DNA from: Diadema setosum | Taxonomy: Eukaryota; Echinodermata; Echinoidea; Diadematoida; Diadematidae | Direction of reading: 5' to 3' | Assembly (NCBI GenBank): GCA_033980235.1 | Contig: CM067072.1 | Coordinates: forward strand, 21,951,047 to 22,015,046 | DNA length: 64,000 nucleotides | Shown here: positions 14,101-23,960 of the stretch, piece by piece | Layout: each line of letters opens with the position of its first letter | How positions within the stretch are numbered: position 1 is the stretch's first letter | Position numbers and translations under genes: made by a program | The notes under the pieces: model-generated | Told to the model about the DNA's origin: nothing | Database searches by the model: none | Seen by the model: the letters and a program-made list of their open reading frames with translations, nothing else

Positions 14101-14759
14101 CTCTTTCCTCTCTCTCCCTCTCCCTCCTATTTATTTGTATACTTGTAAATGTTTATGTTTGGGTATTGATTGCTAGATTGTCACTTGATATGCTTGATAC
14201 TGACATCGATACTATACTGTGTTGTATGCACCACTTTCTACTGTATACATGATCGAAAGATCTGAGACGTGATACTAACACACTCATAGTCTGCGCAGTA
14301 AAGACACTATTCTATTAATAATCCCAACATGTAAAAAAAAGCCCAAAAATTAACAAACAAACAAATCAACAAACAAGAAACCCTGGAGTCTGAGGATTTG
14401 CCTGCTCAGCTCTCAGCCTGTGGAATGGCTCTCCATTAGAAATCAGGAAATCCTAAGCTAAAGCAGTCTTTAAATCAATACTCAACCCCCATTTTTTATT
14501 CAACTTTGAATTTTTGTGAAGCATAACAATAGCTTCTGTAGTACAGAAGATATATGTACATAGTTTTTGCGCTTTATAAGTTGAAACTATTATCATTATT
14601 TAGTTTGATGGAGTTCCTTCTGGGTCTATAATAGACTTAGCTCGTGACAGTATGTTTTTCTTCAGTATAAACATTGTGCTATCTCTCCCAGCGTACTTTA
14701 TCATAAATGTTCTTGCAATCCCACAAGCCCATTTACACACCCTGGTAAAGAGAATCAAC

Positions 14760-14809
<50 letters not shown>

Positions 14810-16036
14810 AGTTTTATATATACATCGGACAGGATTCAAACAAGGGAGTCCAAAGCCTAAAGGGTCTAGAGACAATCCTTTTCACTGCTGCAGCTTTCTA
14901 CAATCTACGTGGTTAGGTCTGGGCAATTAATGGAATACTAACACAACATAACTTCGCCTTTCTACATGCTGGTAGTGCTTTCATAAGGCTTCATTGGCCC
15001 TTTCATCATAACGCAACCTTAAGAATTGTTGAAAATCCTAGAGGTATTGAAACAATGAACCTCATTCGATAGTCTTATTCACTTATCTGTTTATTTCTTT
15101 TTGACAAGCCTCCAAGAATAATGAACTCCCATATTATGCCTTATACGTGAGAAGTGTTTGTATACGTGTGTATGTTTGTATGCGTGCACTTTATGAACTA
15201 TCGTAATTGTTGCTTACTGTGACCAATAATGAATTTTGTAAACGCTGAACAGCTGTACCGAATTGAATTGCTACTTACTTTTGTTTGAGTGGAAGGGGAT
15301 CATCGAAATTGAAAAAAAAAAGTGCACCTAGATAACATCGTGAAACATCGGGCCATAACGTTAATACGAAATCGTACTATATGATTATCTAGCGCTGGCG
15401 TCGGGAGGACTGGCACGTTTATCACGCTGGACGCCATGCTAGACCAGATGAATGCAGAGGGAGCTGTGGGCGTCTTCAACTTCGTGGCCGGTATGAGGCA
15501 GCACAGGTCTAAGATGGTGCAAGTTGTGGTACGGATAACACCAACCCAAAGCATTTCTGAGTTCTAAGACTTACCTAAAGCTTACCCTATCTCAAGCCAG
15601 AAGTTTTTCCTTGGGATTCATGTATCAATGTTTCGATAATGATTGAATGTTACTGATAGAAATCAAGGTTTAGTTTATACCACGTTCATCCACCGACATT
15701 ATTAATTCACCATCTTGATATCTGCTAAGGGTTATTATTATTATTTTCGGGGAGAGCTAGTAGATCACTAGGCCTAGAAGACCTAGCTATACATCTCAAC
15801 CAAAGTCACTGAAAATTCCAAGCGGTGGTGTTGACGACGTGTAATTACCATTTCTTTCATAATCTGTTCGTCTCCACTCCAATTAGGAGCAATACCAGTT
15901 CATCTACGCCACTCTCCTTGAAGCTCTCACCTGTGGAGACACATCAATCCCAAAGGTTGATTTCATGAGGCGCTACAGAGCTCTGAAGACACCAAGCCCT
16001 GATACAGGTGTCACATCTCTTCAGGAAGAGTTCGAA
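8114..16036 (+). CDS. Gene A D1 catalytic phosphatase domain, 8 exons
   Basis: Exons: 8114-8201 ([14 protein letters not shown]), 9401-9477 (DHSRVKL, YINASW), 10585-10621 ([11 protein letters not shown]), 11478-11575 ([22 protein letters not shown]), 13494-13607 (KCEQYWPDE), 13885-14036 ([15 protein letters not shown], ending IIVHC plus AG), 15393-15528 (C completes the serine codon, then AGVGRTGTF) and 15887-16036 ([14 protein letters not shown]). The P-loop [10 protein letters not shown] has the catalytic cysteine and arginine, its serine codon is split by the intron, and the WPD aspartate is present. Every motif of an active classical PTP domain is therefore seen. Introns hold a foldback element, tandem repeats and a LINE fragment, yet no exon is disrupted. 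Confidence 0.92.
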
Positions 16037-18168
16037 GTAAGTCAAAAAGAGCGGAGAGACAGACAAAGGACCTTAGAAATTATTTTATTAGTGACGAATC
16101 CAGAGGGGGTGAACCGGACGCGCGCTTCTCTTTTTTTCTTGGTGAAGCAAAAGAAATAAGAAAAAAAAATGGGGTATGGGTGTGCCCCCCTTTAATTTTG
16201 TAAAGGCACCTCCCCTATACAGAATTACTGGATCCGCCCCTTCATATGGATATAATGATGAGGATGAACAGTTTGAAAGATGGACAGAATGATTGACAGA
16301 TATGATTATAGACTGATAAATACGTTAAAGGAATAGGTGGATTGATTTATTGATTCGATAGGCAGATGTATGAAATAGAGAGAGAGAGAAAACCAGGGAA
16401 AAGAGGAGAAATTATATCACTTTCAGACATGAAATGAGATGTATGTAAATGTTATACTACGCTGCTTTTCCGTGAACTGTTGATTAAACATCAAGTGGTT
16501 AGCAGTAATATGTTATACACTGTACTTTTCACAAGCAATGATTATACTCACCAGCCAGAGAAGCACCATGAAACACTATGACTTAGGTGGAATCTTGTCA
16601 TTAATGACCAGTGAGGACTGAAAAATTAAGTCTTGTTTTCTGTGAAATCTGGTAATAGAGTTAGTGGTTAATTTGTAATGACATCTGAAGCAGTGAGGTG
16701 TAACGAATACTTGGCGAGAGATCCTGAGTTCATTTTGCTTCCCACTGGACAAGATATTTTAGTCCTGTAATAACCTTTACAGTGTAACAACGCAAACTTG
16801 GATGATTATGCAATGATAATGGTTATGCCCTCAGAAAGAGCATTGATAAGCAAACTCTAGCTTAGTATAACAATTTATCATGATTATCTATATTATGAGA
16901 AGAAGATCTATCTCCATCTTTCTATCCGCAATGATACAGGATGATATCAACAGCGATGATATGTGTGTTGTATGTATATTAATTGTATAATTCGCGTCAA
17001 ATTCCGTGATGCTGTCATTCTACTGCCACTGAAATAGTTGCTAAGATCGTACACCGTAATACCGGGAGAAGACGAAGTCACCGCTGCTACACGCGAGGAA
17101 AACTTGAGCAAGAACCGTTACCGAAATAAAGTTCCCCGTGAGTTCCTTTCTTTTCCTTTCTTTTCTTTCATATTCTCTGTTTGTAGGCTCCCTTGACACG
17201 CTCTCAGAATCACTCCATTATGTTTAGTGGACACATGTGCAATGCTTAAATGCATTTACAGCGCACTTGATTGTATTGGAGTTGAGCAACGTGCTGTGAC
17301 AGGAAAACCCCTTAACTGAAAAAAGTCCTCATCACCTCGATGTAAAACGACAATTGTCAATGCTGAAATAAGGGTAAAGAAAGGAATCACGTAACGTTAA
17401 ATGGTAATAATAATGAACTTTTGGTAGATCAAATTCTATATTGTTATGTGTTATCATTATGTCGCAGACTTATATTGCGGAACTCCACCAAAGCTGAATA
17501 CTTTCACTATATAACGATGGAATAATGGATTTTAATGGTTTGCACTTCCTTCCGGGAACGTTGTAACCTTCACACACAAACTTTTTCCCTCTCTCGCTCC
17601 TCCTCCTCCTCCTCTCTCTCTCTCTCTCTCCCTCCTCCTCTCTTTATTTCTATCTGTCTTACACACCACACACACACACACACACATACACACGCACATG
17701 TATAATTCTGATACATAATTATAGGCATACAGGAAAAAAATGGGGACACTATAGCGGACGAGTTTCAATATCGGTTTGCTCATTTGAGCTCATTTCTAAA
17801 TACAGTTGTATAGCCAAACAGGCAGGGGGCCAAACCTATTACACAATGCATGCATTTCAGACAGGTACTGATACTTCTATTCTCGATCAAGCTCACTCTG
17901 TCGTATAACTGATAAAATGTTCTCATAATTCCAAGGGCGTATTTATTATTCCTATCGAGGGCATGAATAAAAAAAAAAGGAGGTAAATTTCGATTGGTGA
18001 TATTTCTGACGTATACTGAACTACCACTGGTTTGTATATTCCATGCATAATGTGACATTGCGTACAACATAAAAGCATGGTATTTACTTTTCTATATTCT
18101 GTCTAAATGAACACGTATCATATATACAATCTGTTTATTGTATAAGTATACATACAACAATATCTATT

Positions 18169-18205
<37 letters not shown>

Positions 18206-21200
18206 CTAATTTGTTGTGCATATACACGGGTTTTTACGAACAAAACAATGTGATGAAGTAGAAAATAATGTTTAAAAAGTATTGTTGATATCTCGTAATT
18301 GTTACAATTTCATCATTAAGTCATTATTATTATACCGACCCCGCGGCATCACAGTTTGTGTTTGGTATAAACATGCATATATAATTATGTGTACATCAAC
18401 AGACATATAACCGTTTTGTCACAATAACTTTTAATCCCATTTCCAATCTTTTCATTCTGACGCAATTCCATCTCTCTGCCAACCAGCCGACAGAGTACGC
18501 CCATACCTCATGACTGAAGTTGAAGGTGGCACTAACTACATCAACGCAACATATTTCCCGGTTTGTTTTTCAGTGATACAATTAGCATTAGCTAATTTCG
18601 ATCAACATTCCGAGTAATATGAAAAATCGTCAACTATTTGTTCGATTGTCATGTCCTCAAAATGTAGGGTAATCGTATAATCAGGAATGATCCCAGGTCT
18701 TATCTTGCTCCCTCACATATAGCAGGAACTGTGCATGAAAACAAAAGATTATTGCAAACGGTAAAAAAAAAAAACACACCTTTCTTTTTAAATCGATGTA
18801 TTGCAATTACACAATTGAACTGAAGCCTTTTAATATTTGTGTGTTTAAACAAGACTGTGTGGTAAGCTCCATGAACGAAAATTTGCCATGATAGACATGT
18901 TGAATCAAATTTCACGCTACAGATCTCAATGAAATCACATTACGTGTGTGATGTGATAATGTGACACAAAAATACAGAAAGTTTTTTTTTTATTTGCTTT
19001 TTTCCAATGTTTTAGTCCACCAATGGTTCATTCTAATATTGATTAAAATTCTGAATGAAAAAACAATGTGTTATCTTCTCATCACCTCCTCAGTGGGAGT
19101 GATCGGTTTATTGACTTCCTGTAAAATAAACAAAAGTAGATAGATATCAGCATCATTGTTAATGATATATTTTGATGTCGTGATTTACAGGGCCGGAAGG
19201 CCAGAAATCAGTACATCACCACACAGAGCCCTCTCCCAAACACAGTGGTGGATTTCTGGCGCCTCGTGGTAGACTACAGGGTCACAAGGATCATGATGCT
19301 ACATGGGGACACGCCCGACGAGGTGGGTATCAGGGACACCGTACAGGCGCGGTGGAGCACCCCAATTATCTCGCAGAAATCCATCGGCAGCCGAGCCTCA
19401 TTGGCATAAATTAAACAACATGTACTCGCGTATAGTTGAGAAAAAGTAAACAACTTCTCAAGCTAATAACAATTTAAGGAAACCTATTTTCGGATTAAAA
19501 TTGAGTTAGTTTGAATTTGAAAACATGTCCGAATATGCACATATAACATATTAAAGGATTTGACAATGATAAAATGTGAAATTTTAGCGAAAACCTGGCG
19601 AGCAAAATTACCAAAAATATGCCTCGAAAATCATCCTAAAATTCACGAAGTGTGATTGCGGAACCAAAGCGCCATTCGAACAAAGTACACCGAAATTTAT
19701 TTATGTGCTTGCATTTTAAATGTCATACCGTAATATTCCCGGCCATGGTTGTGTCAGAAAAAAACAGAAGGTGATGTCAAAAATGACACGAACGCAAAGC
19801 GTACAGGTCGGTCCCATGTATATATAATCGCGTGACTGTAGCGTTGCATGTCACAGCACACAGTTTACAACGCTTTGCTGCATGCAGCGTGCGCGGCAGC
19901 AGCTCAGCAGTCACCGCCGTGCGACACTCAACAAAATTGACTGGGTCACATGCAAACCAACAATGTGCACGAAATCCTGAATATCACGTACCACGCATGC
20001 CTAATATTACGGGAAAAGAAATGACGTCATTTTCAATTGTTTCGCTGACTACAATTTTCTGTTCCAAACCCTGTAGAAACAAGTTGATTTCTCAAAAAGT
20101 ACAGGTGGAACCAAGCGAAAACTTTCACCATATATGGATTGAGGCCTGATAAACTTATGTTGCTAATTTCGGACACATTGGAGCCCGGCCATAGTCCAGT
20201 CGGAAAAAAAAAAGAGAGCATGTTTTGCGAGAGGTGATTTTCAAAACGCTTTAATATCTCAAGTTCTAGTGCAGCAAATTTCATAATTTTTTCATCAAAA
20301 GGAAGGTTTTTAAAAACTTAGATAGTGTGGGAAGTTTGAGTTTACTAGCGGCACGCATAGCGGCACAAGGAGAAGGTAAAAATTTGACTTTTTCATGCAC
20401 ACAGTTTCGGGCAGCCGTGGATGCCCGTTGGAAATTCAAATAGAACGGGGCGATAATGAGATGCAAATTGGGGTGCTCCACCGCGCCTGCCGTAGCAAGG
20501 TGTGTGTGGCTTTAGTGACACAGTGGATTGTTGAGGGGTGTGTACAGGTTCGGGTCCATAATGCCCGACAAATTTGTGACTCGTCATTGGATAATATTAC
20601 ATCATACTCTTCGTATCTTAAAGAATAATCACGCACATTATGGATTCCTTTCTCGGTAATAGTTTTGAGTTCATAACAAACAGTAATTTAGAAAAAGTGT
20701 CATAGCCTACTTAGATCATTGGTCGTTTTGTACGTTTATATTTTCATGCCATTACATAATGTGTGCAAAAAAAAAGGAACCAGTAAATCTACAACATAGA
20801 GCACATCACGCATGCGAATGGCAGACATTCCAGCTACATTAATTTATTATCCCCATAATGTATTATGTGGTGGGATTCGTTGGGCAATCAATAATCCTCA
20901 GTTTAAGCCGAATGCCCACTGTGCTACCAAGTGCTGTGAGCTTGCGTCCTGCGCCTGCGAGCTAGTGCGAGCTGTATGGGGCGCCAAGTGTTGCATGGCC
21001 TATTTCGTTACGAAATCAGTCATTTCGTCGACGAAATGTTGTCATTTTATTGTTTCGTTATGAGTAGGAAATTCACTCTGATTTCTGTTTTATTGCAATT
21101 TCTATAATCACCAGACTTTTGCAAAGTACTGGCCCGAGGATGGTGAGCTAATCTGTAGTCCCTTTGTTGTGACCAGCACCAAAGAAGTCATCGTGCCGGG

Positions 21201-23274
21201 AATTGTGGAGAGAACATTGACTGTACGCAAACAGACATCGAAGGTATGTTAACACGTATCTCCTCACAGTGTGGATACAAAAATGAAAGAATGAATGAAT
21301 GAATAAATAAGAAATATAAATAAATAGATAAAAACATATCATGTCCTCACAGTGCTGATTTACAAATAAAGAAATAGATAAATAATGGTTATTGATAGAT
21401 ATTTTTGTCCCTCTGACTTTTGTAGTTCGGTGCGGTGTTACATTCAAAGAAGAAAAATATTTTGGTATTTACTCTTAATATGCCTGGCGTATAACCTTGT
21501 ACTGGTTTTGTTTTGTTTTGTTTTGTTTTTCCCTGTACTGGTGAACATGTATGAAACGAATGTGTTAGACGAGATAGCAATAGTTGCTATTCAATTTATT
21601 CAAGAATCTGTTTTAATGAGCGGGAAGCAAACCGTGAAAGACTTAATTTGATGTGTATGTGTGTGTAGATTCGTGTGCTCATGCCGGATATATTGGTGCA
21701 GGAATAAAACGTTGAAATGCGCAAACGCATAAAATTAGGACGGAAGGAGTCAAACTCAACGGGGCTTTGGGAACAGATACACTGTATAAGAGAATGAAAT
21801 TGAAAAATAAAAACAACATATACTCGTATCTCTGCAATGGAATACTTGCAACTAACATAATTCGTGATTTCCCATGAAACTTCATCTCACCATCAAGAGA
21901 CCATCGCAGACTATCTACCAGCTACAGTTGGAGTGTAACCCCGTGGAGGATGATGGACTGCCCTCTGCATCGGACATGATCTTCATGCGGAATCGCTTGA
22001 AAAGCTGGCCGACACAGGGCCATGACAGCAGTCCCATCCTTGTTCATTGCAGGTTGGTGAAGATACCAGCTCAATGACATCAAAGATATTGATACATAGA
22101 TGGTTAGGAGGCGGGAGAGGGAACTTCAGAACATTTCAATTTTCAACGGCCACAACTGTTCTAAATGGTAGTTACTGCCCTTGCCGAGGGCGTTACAACC
22201 TTTCCAATTTAACAAACCGCCCGATTCGTTGTATTAAATGGGTTATCAATGTATTTTGATGATACATACCAACGGTTGTATTTCCCATGGTATTGCTTGA
22301 TATTTAAATGTAACATTGACATTGCTCCAGTGCCCATAATTATAGCTCGTACATGCATGCGCTTCTTGCAGTGTATGTGAGAATAAAAGGTGTCAGTGCA
22401 TGTTACTTTTTGATCTAATTATTTGTTTTTTGAGGGGGGTAGTGAATAGATCTACGATGGATGGCGCAGTACAAATACATTGTATTACTGTTATTATCAT
22501 TACTATTGTTACTATTATCATCATTATCTTTATCAATACTAGTATAAGTCCTATTTGTCGCATGTCCAATAGGAAGCTTTGATACTAATGCTTATCTCTC
22601 CCCCAACCCCTTTTTCTTCTGTTGCCGTCTCCCACCCTCGTTCCTGAAACACACGTACATAAATTCTACTCACAGGGATGGCGTCGGAACGTCTGCAACT
22701 TTCTGCGCCTTCTTGACTATTATGGATCGTGCAGATTATTCAGAAGACGTGGAAATCTTCCAGGTGTGCAAGAAAATGAGAGCTGTCCGACCTGAGGCCA
22801 TTTCACATATGGTAAGCAGCGTTGGTCCTCCCTCCTTGAAATAAGCCAATATGCAGTTATACTCCATTTACAAGTTATGATTTAAGAAGTCACTGCACAG
22901 CCAAATCGGGAATTACCGATATGCAGATTTAAAGGGATTGACATCGTATACCAGATCACCATAATTTTATATTAATGATCAATATTCTATTGTGTATGTC
23001 AACAAGTTATACACCTGTACGAGCAAGGCGTGAACTGCAGTTGGCAGTAGGAATATCTGAAATTGATTTGTACGTGAAATCCAGAGCTTATGTTATGTGT
23101 ATATCTGCGTTTTCCGTGTTTGCATTTCTGCATGTGCATTTACATGAACAAAATATGATGCATGGCCTTGTTTGATCTGTTTTTCCTCCCAAACAGAAAG
23201 ATTATCAGTTGCTGTACGACGTTCTCCAGGAGTACATCAGTTCCTTCGAGATCTACGAGAATTGCAGGGGCTGA
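8114..23274 (+). CDS. RPTP gene A: receptor-type protein tyrosine phosphatase, tandem D1+D2 (5' part not found)
   Basis: Fifteen exons (852 nt for D1, 804 nt for D2, 552 codons with stop) encode the cytoplasmic half of a receptor tyrosine phosphatase, which removes phosphate from phosphotyrosine on membrane-proximal targets. Introns are GT-AG and phases join without a break. D1 carries KNRF, a WPD loop and a complete [11 protein letters not shown]-loop, so it should be catalytic. D2 has lost WPD and the P-loop arginine, so it should be a pseudophosphatase. The protein ends [11 protein letters not shown]. The first exon seen starts in phase 0 with IFQLEV, so at least a juxtamembrane exon ending in phase 0 must lie upstream, with transmembrane and ectodomain exons before it. 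The gene is convergent with and paralogous to minus-strand gene B. The receptor class is clear; a vertebrate orthologue cannot be named from the cytoplasmic part alone. Confidence 0.9.
8337..8694. mobile_element. 358-bp foldback (MITE-like) element in gene A intron 1
   Basis: Two long arms (about 8337-8493 and 8531-8694) are imperfect reverse complements, roughly 85-90% alike by eye. The left arm begins GGGATGGTTAGTAACCGATC, and the right arm ends with the matching GATCAGTTACTAGCTATCCC. The spacer is about 37 bp. No coding capacity and no clear target duplication were seen. Confidence 0.75.
8820..8940 (+). repeat. (AAATC)n tail, probable 3' end of a retroposon
   Basis: About five AAATC units end a stretch containing TGTATATACTTTGTG and AATAAA-like sequence. 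Short tandem repeats of this kind often mark the 3' end of LINEs or SINEs, but no coding remnant is visible upstream. Confidence 0.4.
9258..9301. repeat. (TA)n microsatellite
   Basis: More than twenty TA units, about 100 bp upstream of the D1 exon at 9401. Confidence 0.9.
9530..9595. repeat. (C)n(A)n(TA)n compound tract
   Basis: A C-tract is followed by about seventeen A and then about nineteen TA units. It begins about 50 bp after the D1 exon ending at 9477. Confidence 0.9.
10402..10443. repeat. (TA)n microsatellite
   Basis: Uninterrupted TA run in the gene A intron before the exon at 10585. Confidence 0.9.
11130..11174. repeat. (TA)n microsatellite
   Basis: Uninterrupted TA run in the gene A intron between 10621 and 11478. 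Confidence 0.9.
11765..11797. repeat. (T)n(G)n compound tract
   Basis: About 22 T are followed by about ten G and then CAAAATCTC. This is the reverse complement of the C-to-A junction seen at 6426 and 9530. Confidence 0.85.
11821..12648. repeat. Four tandem ~210-bp repeats in a gene A intron
   Basis: Units start near 11821, 12032, 12249 and 12456, giving spacings of 211, 217 and 207 bp. Each has, in order: a TGTGAYG-like start (units 1-3 then read GAGATCCTCGGCG), AGCGAAGCG with nearby GAGCGGGG, a TCCC-rich GTAGGGA segment, GTATAAAAGT-like sequence, GGAATTAA and GAAGGACTATGAT. The units differ by substitutions and small indels, and the fourth lacks GAGATCCTC. The array lies between the exons ending at 11575 and starting at 13494. 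No open reading frame runs through it. Confidence 0.88.
13028..13101. repeat. G-tract/C-tract inverted repeat
   Basis: T8 and a run of about 18 G are followed by GGCAAAAACTCGTTTTTGCC, then CACCCCTG and a run of about 17 C. The C/G runs and the GGCAAAAA/TTTTTGCC core are mutually complementary, so the segment could fold as a hairpin. Homopolymer lengths may be imprecise. Confidence 0.7.
14390..14604 (+). mobile_element. 5'-truncated LINE 3' fragment
   Basis: A degenerate frame reads [16 protein letters not shown] sequence near 14415, as in the C-terminus of CR1/L2-type LINE ORF2 proteins (consensus W-N-S-L-P). It is followed by TGCGCTTTATAAG and ATTATCATTATT, a typical 3' end for such elements. 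Stops and frameshifts are present. The family assignment rests on this short motif only. Confidence 0.45.
14764..14808. repeat. Poly(A) run of about 45
   Basis: An uninterrupted A run. The bases after it (about 14815-14895), read on the minus strand, contain GTTTGAATCCTG, a B-box-like tRNA T-arm motif. A tRNA-derived SINE is possible but not shown. Confidence 0.8.
16090..16245. mobile_element. Possible short inverted-repeat element (MITE-like)
   Basis: The left end (GACGAATCCAGAGGGGGTG) and right end (TACTGGATCCGCCCCTTC) are roughly reverse-complementary, with G-rich and C-rich inner flanks. It lies within the intron just after the D1 exon ending at 16036. The match is imperfect, and no target duplication was identified. 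Confidence 0.35.
17038..23274 (+). CDS. Gene A D2 domain (pseudophosphatase), 7 exons and stop codon
   Basis: Exons: 17038-17137 ([17 protein letters not shown]), 18487-18560 ([22 protein letters not shown]), 19191-19322 ([19 protein letters not shown]), 21115-21243 ([11 protein letters not shown]), about 21898-22052 ([16 protein letters not shown], ending PILVHC plus AG), 22676-22811 (G completes arginine, then DGVGTSATF) and 23197-23274 ([22 protein letters not shown], stop TGA). The P-loop reads [10 protein letters not shown]: cysteine is kept, but the arginine of C-x5-R is threonine. The WPD loop is replaced by NPVEDDG. D2 domains of RPTPs are often inactive and act in dimerisation or regulation; that role is inferred here. 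The acceptor at 21897 is the least certain boundary. Confidence 0.9.
17575..17700. repeat. (CTC)n, (CT)n and (CA)n microsatellites
   Basis: CT-rich runs (about 17580-17645) followed by CACA runs (about 17660-17698) in the intron between D2 exons 17137 and 18487. Confidence 0.8.
18174..18202. repeat. (TA)n microsatellite
   Basis: About fourteen TA units, in the same gene A intron as the CT/CA repeats. Confidence 0.85.
19344..20489. mobile_element. 1,146-bp non-autonomous DNA transposon with 24-bp TIRs and 5-bp target duplication
   Basis: The left end starts CAGGCGCGGTGGAGCACC and the right end is its exact reverse complement; the match covers 24 bp. The sequence CCGTA directly flanks both ends (19339-19343 and 20490-20494), as expected for a 5-bp target-site duplication. 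No transposase-like frame is present; short internal open frames show no domain. It inserted 21 bp after the exon end at 19322, inside the intron before 21115. TIR sequence and 5-bp duplication alone do not fix the superfamily. Confidence 0.88.
20979..21060 (+). mobile_element. Fragment related to the foldback element at 29311-29634
   Basis: GGCGCCAAGTGTTGCATGG followed by ATTTCGTTACGAAAT and CATTTCGTCGACGAAATG closely matches, as reverse complement, about 29515-29575. It lies about 55 bp before the acceptor of the D2 exon at 21115, so it forms part of that intron's 3' end. Confidence 0.8.
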
Positions 23275-23960
23275 AACATCAACAACTTTCACTAACCATC
23301 GAGCTGCTGTTTGAGGGACGGTGATTAATGGGCCATTCCAAGCTCATGGAAATTTTGTTACAGACAATCCGAATCGAATTCAATGCAAGAGATTACTGAG
23401 TAGATGAGTGAAGATATTAGGCATGAGTTTTCTTCAGTCTGTTTGCCTTGAGTACATGTGAAATTTGTAAGATCGCAACTTACTGCTGATCTACATTTTT
23501 AACAAACATGTCGGGGAAAAAAAAGGAACCAGCGGGAATCGAACTGTAGTGGATGACATGTTCGATTCTCACTGGTTCCTTTTTTCCCCGACATGTTTGG
23601 TAAAAATGTAAAAAATGTAGATTAGCAGTTGCGATCTTCCATAAATCAATGTGTATCAATTTTTATGACTTATTCATCACTGTTTCACCAAACACACTGT
23701 TTGACGACCCTATTCACAATGCTGGTACATGATGTATAGTAATTTGCACCACAGATGGTAAATGATACTAAACTTTATGTTTATCCATTTTTATTGTATT
23801 TGTATATAATTGACATGTAGATATTCTTGATATCGACAGTAACGTCCACATTCCATCTCCGTATAAAAGGTATTATATTTGTATTATGATGAAATCTATG
23901 TATTCAACTTCTGTAATATATTCATATGTTTCTGTTGGAAATGAACAAATAAATGAATGA
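23275..23960 (+). other. Probable 3' untranslated region of gene A
   Basis: Follows the TGA at 23272-23274. An AATAAA at 23948-23953 is a candidate polyadenylation signal, and a second AATAAA lies near 23967. The extent is inferred from position only. Confidence 0.4.
23471..23636. repeat. 166-bp hairpin about 200 bp after the gene A stop codon
   Basis: Arms beginning GATCGCAACTTACTGCTGATC and ending GATTAGCAGTTGCGATC pair around a loop near 23548-23562. The arms include AACATGTCGGGGAAAA/TTTTCCCCGACATGTT and GGAACCAGCGGGAATCGAAC/GTTCGATTCTCACTGGTTCC. GTTCGATTC resembles a tRNA T-arm (B box). If gene A's 3' UTR runs to 23948, the transcript would carry this stem. Confidence 0.8.
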
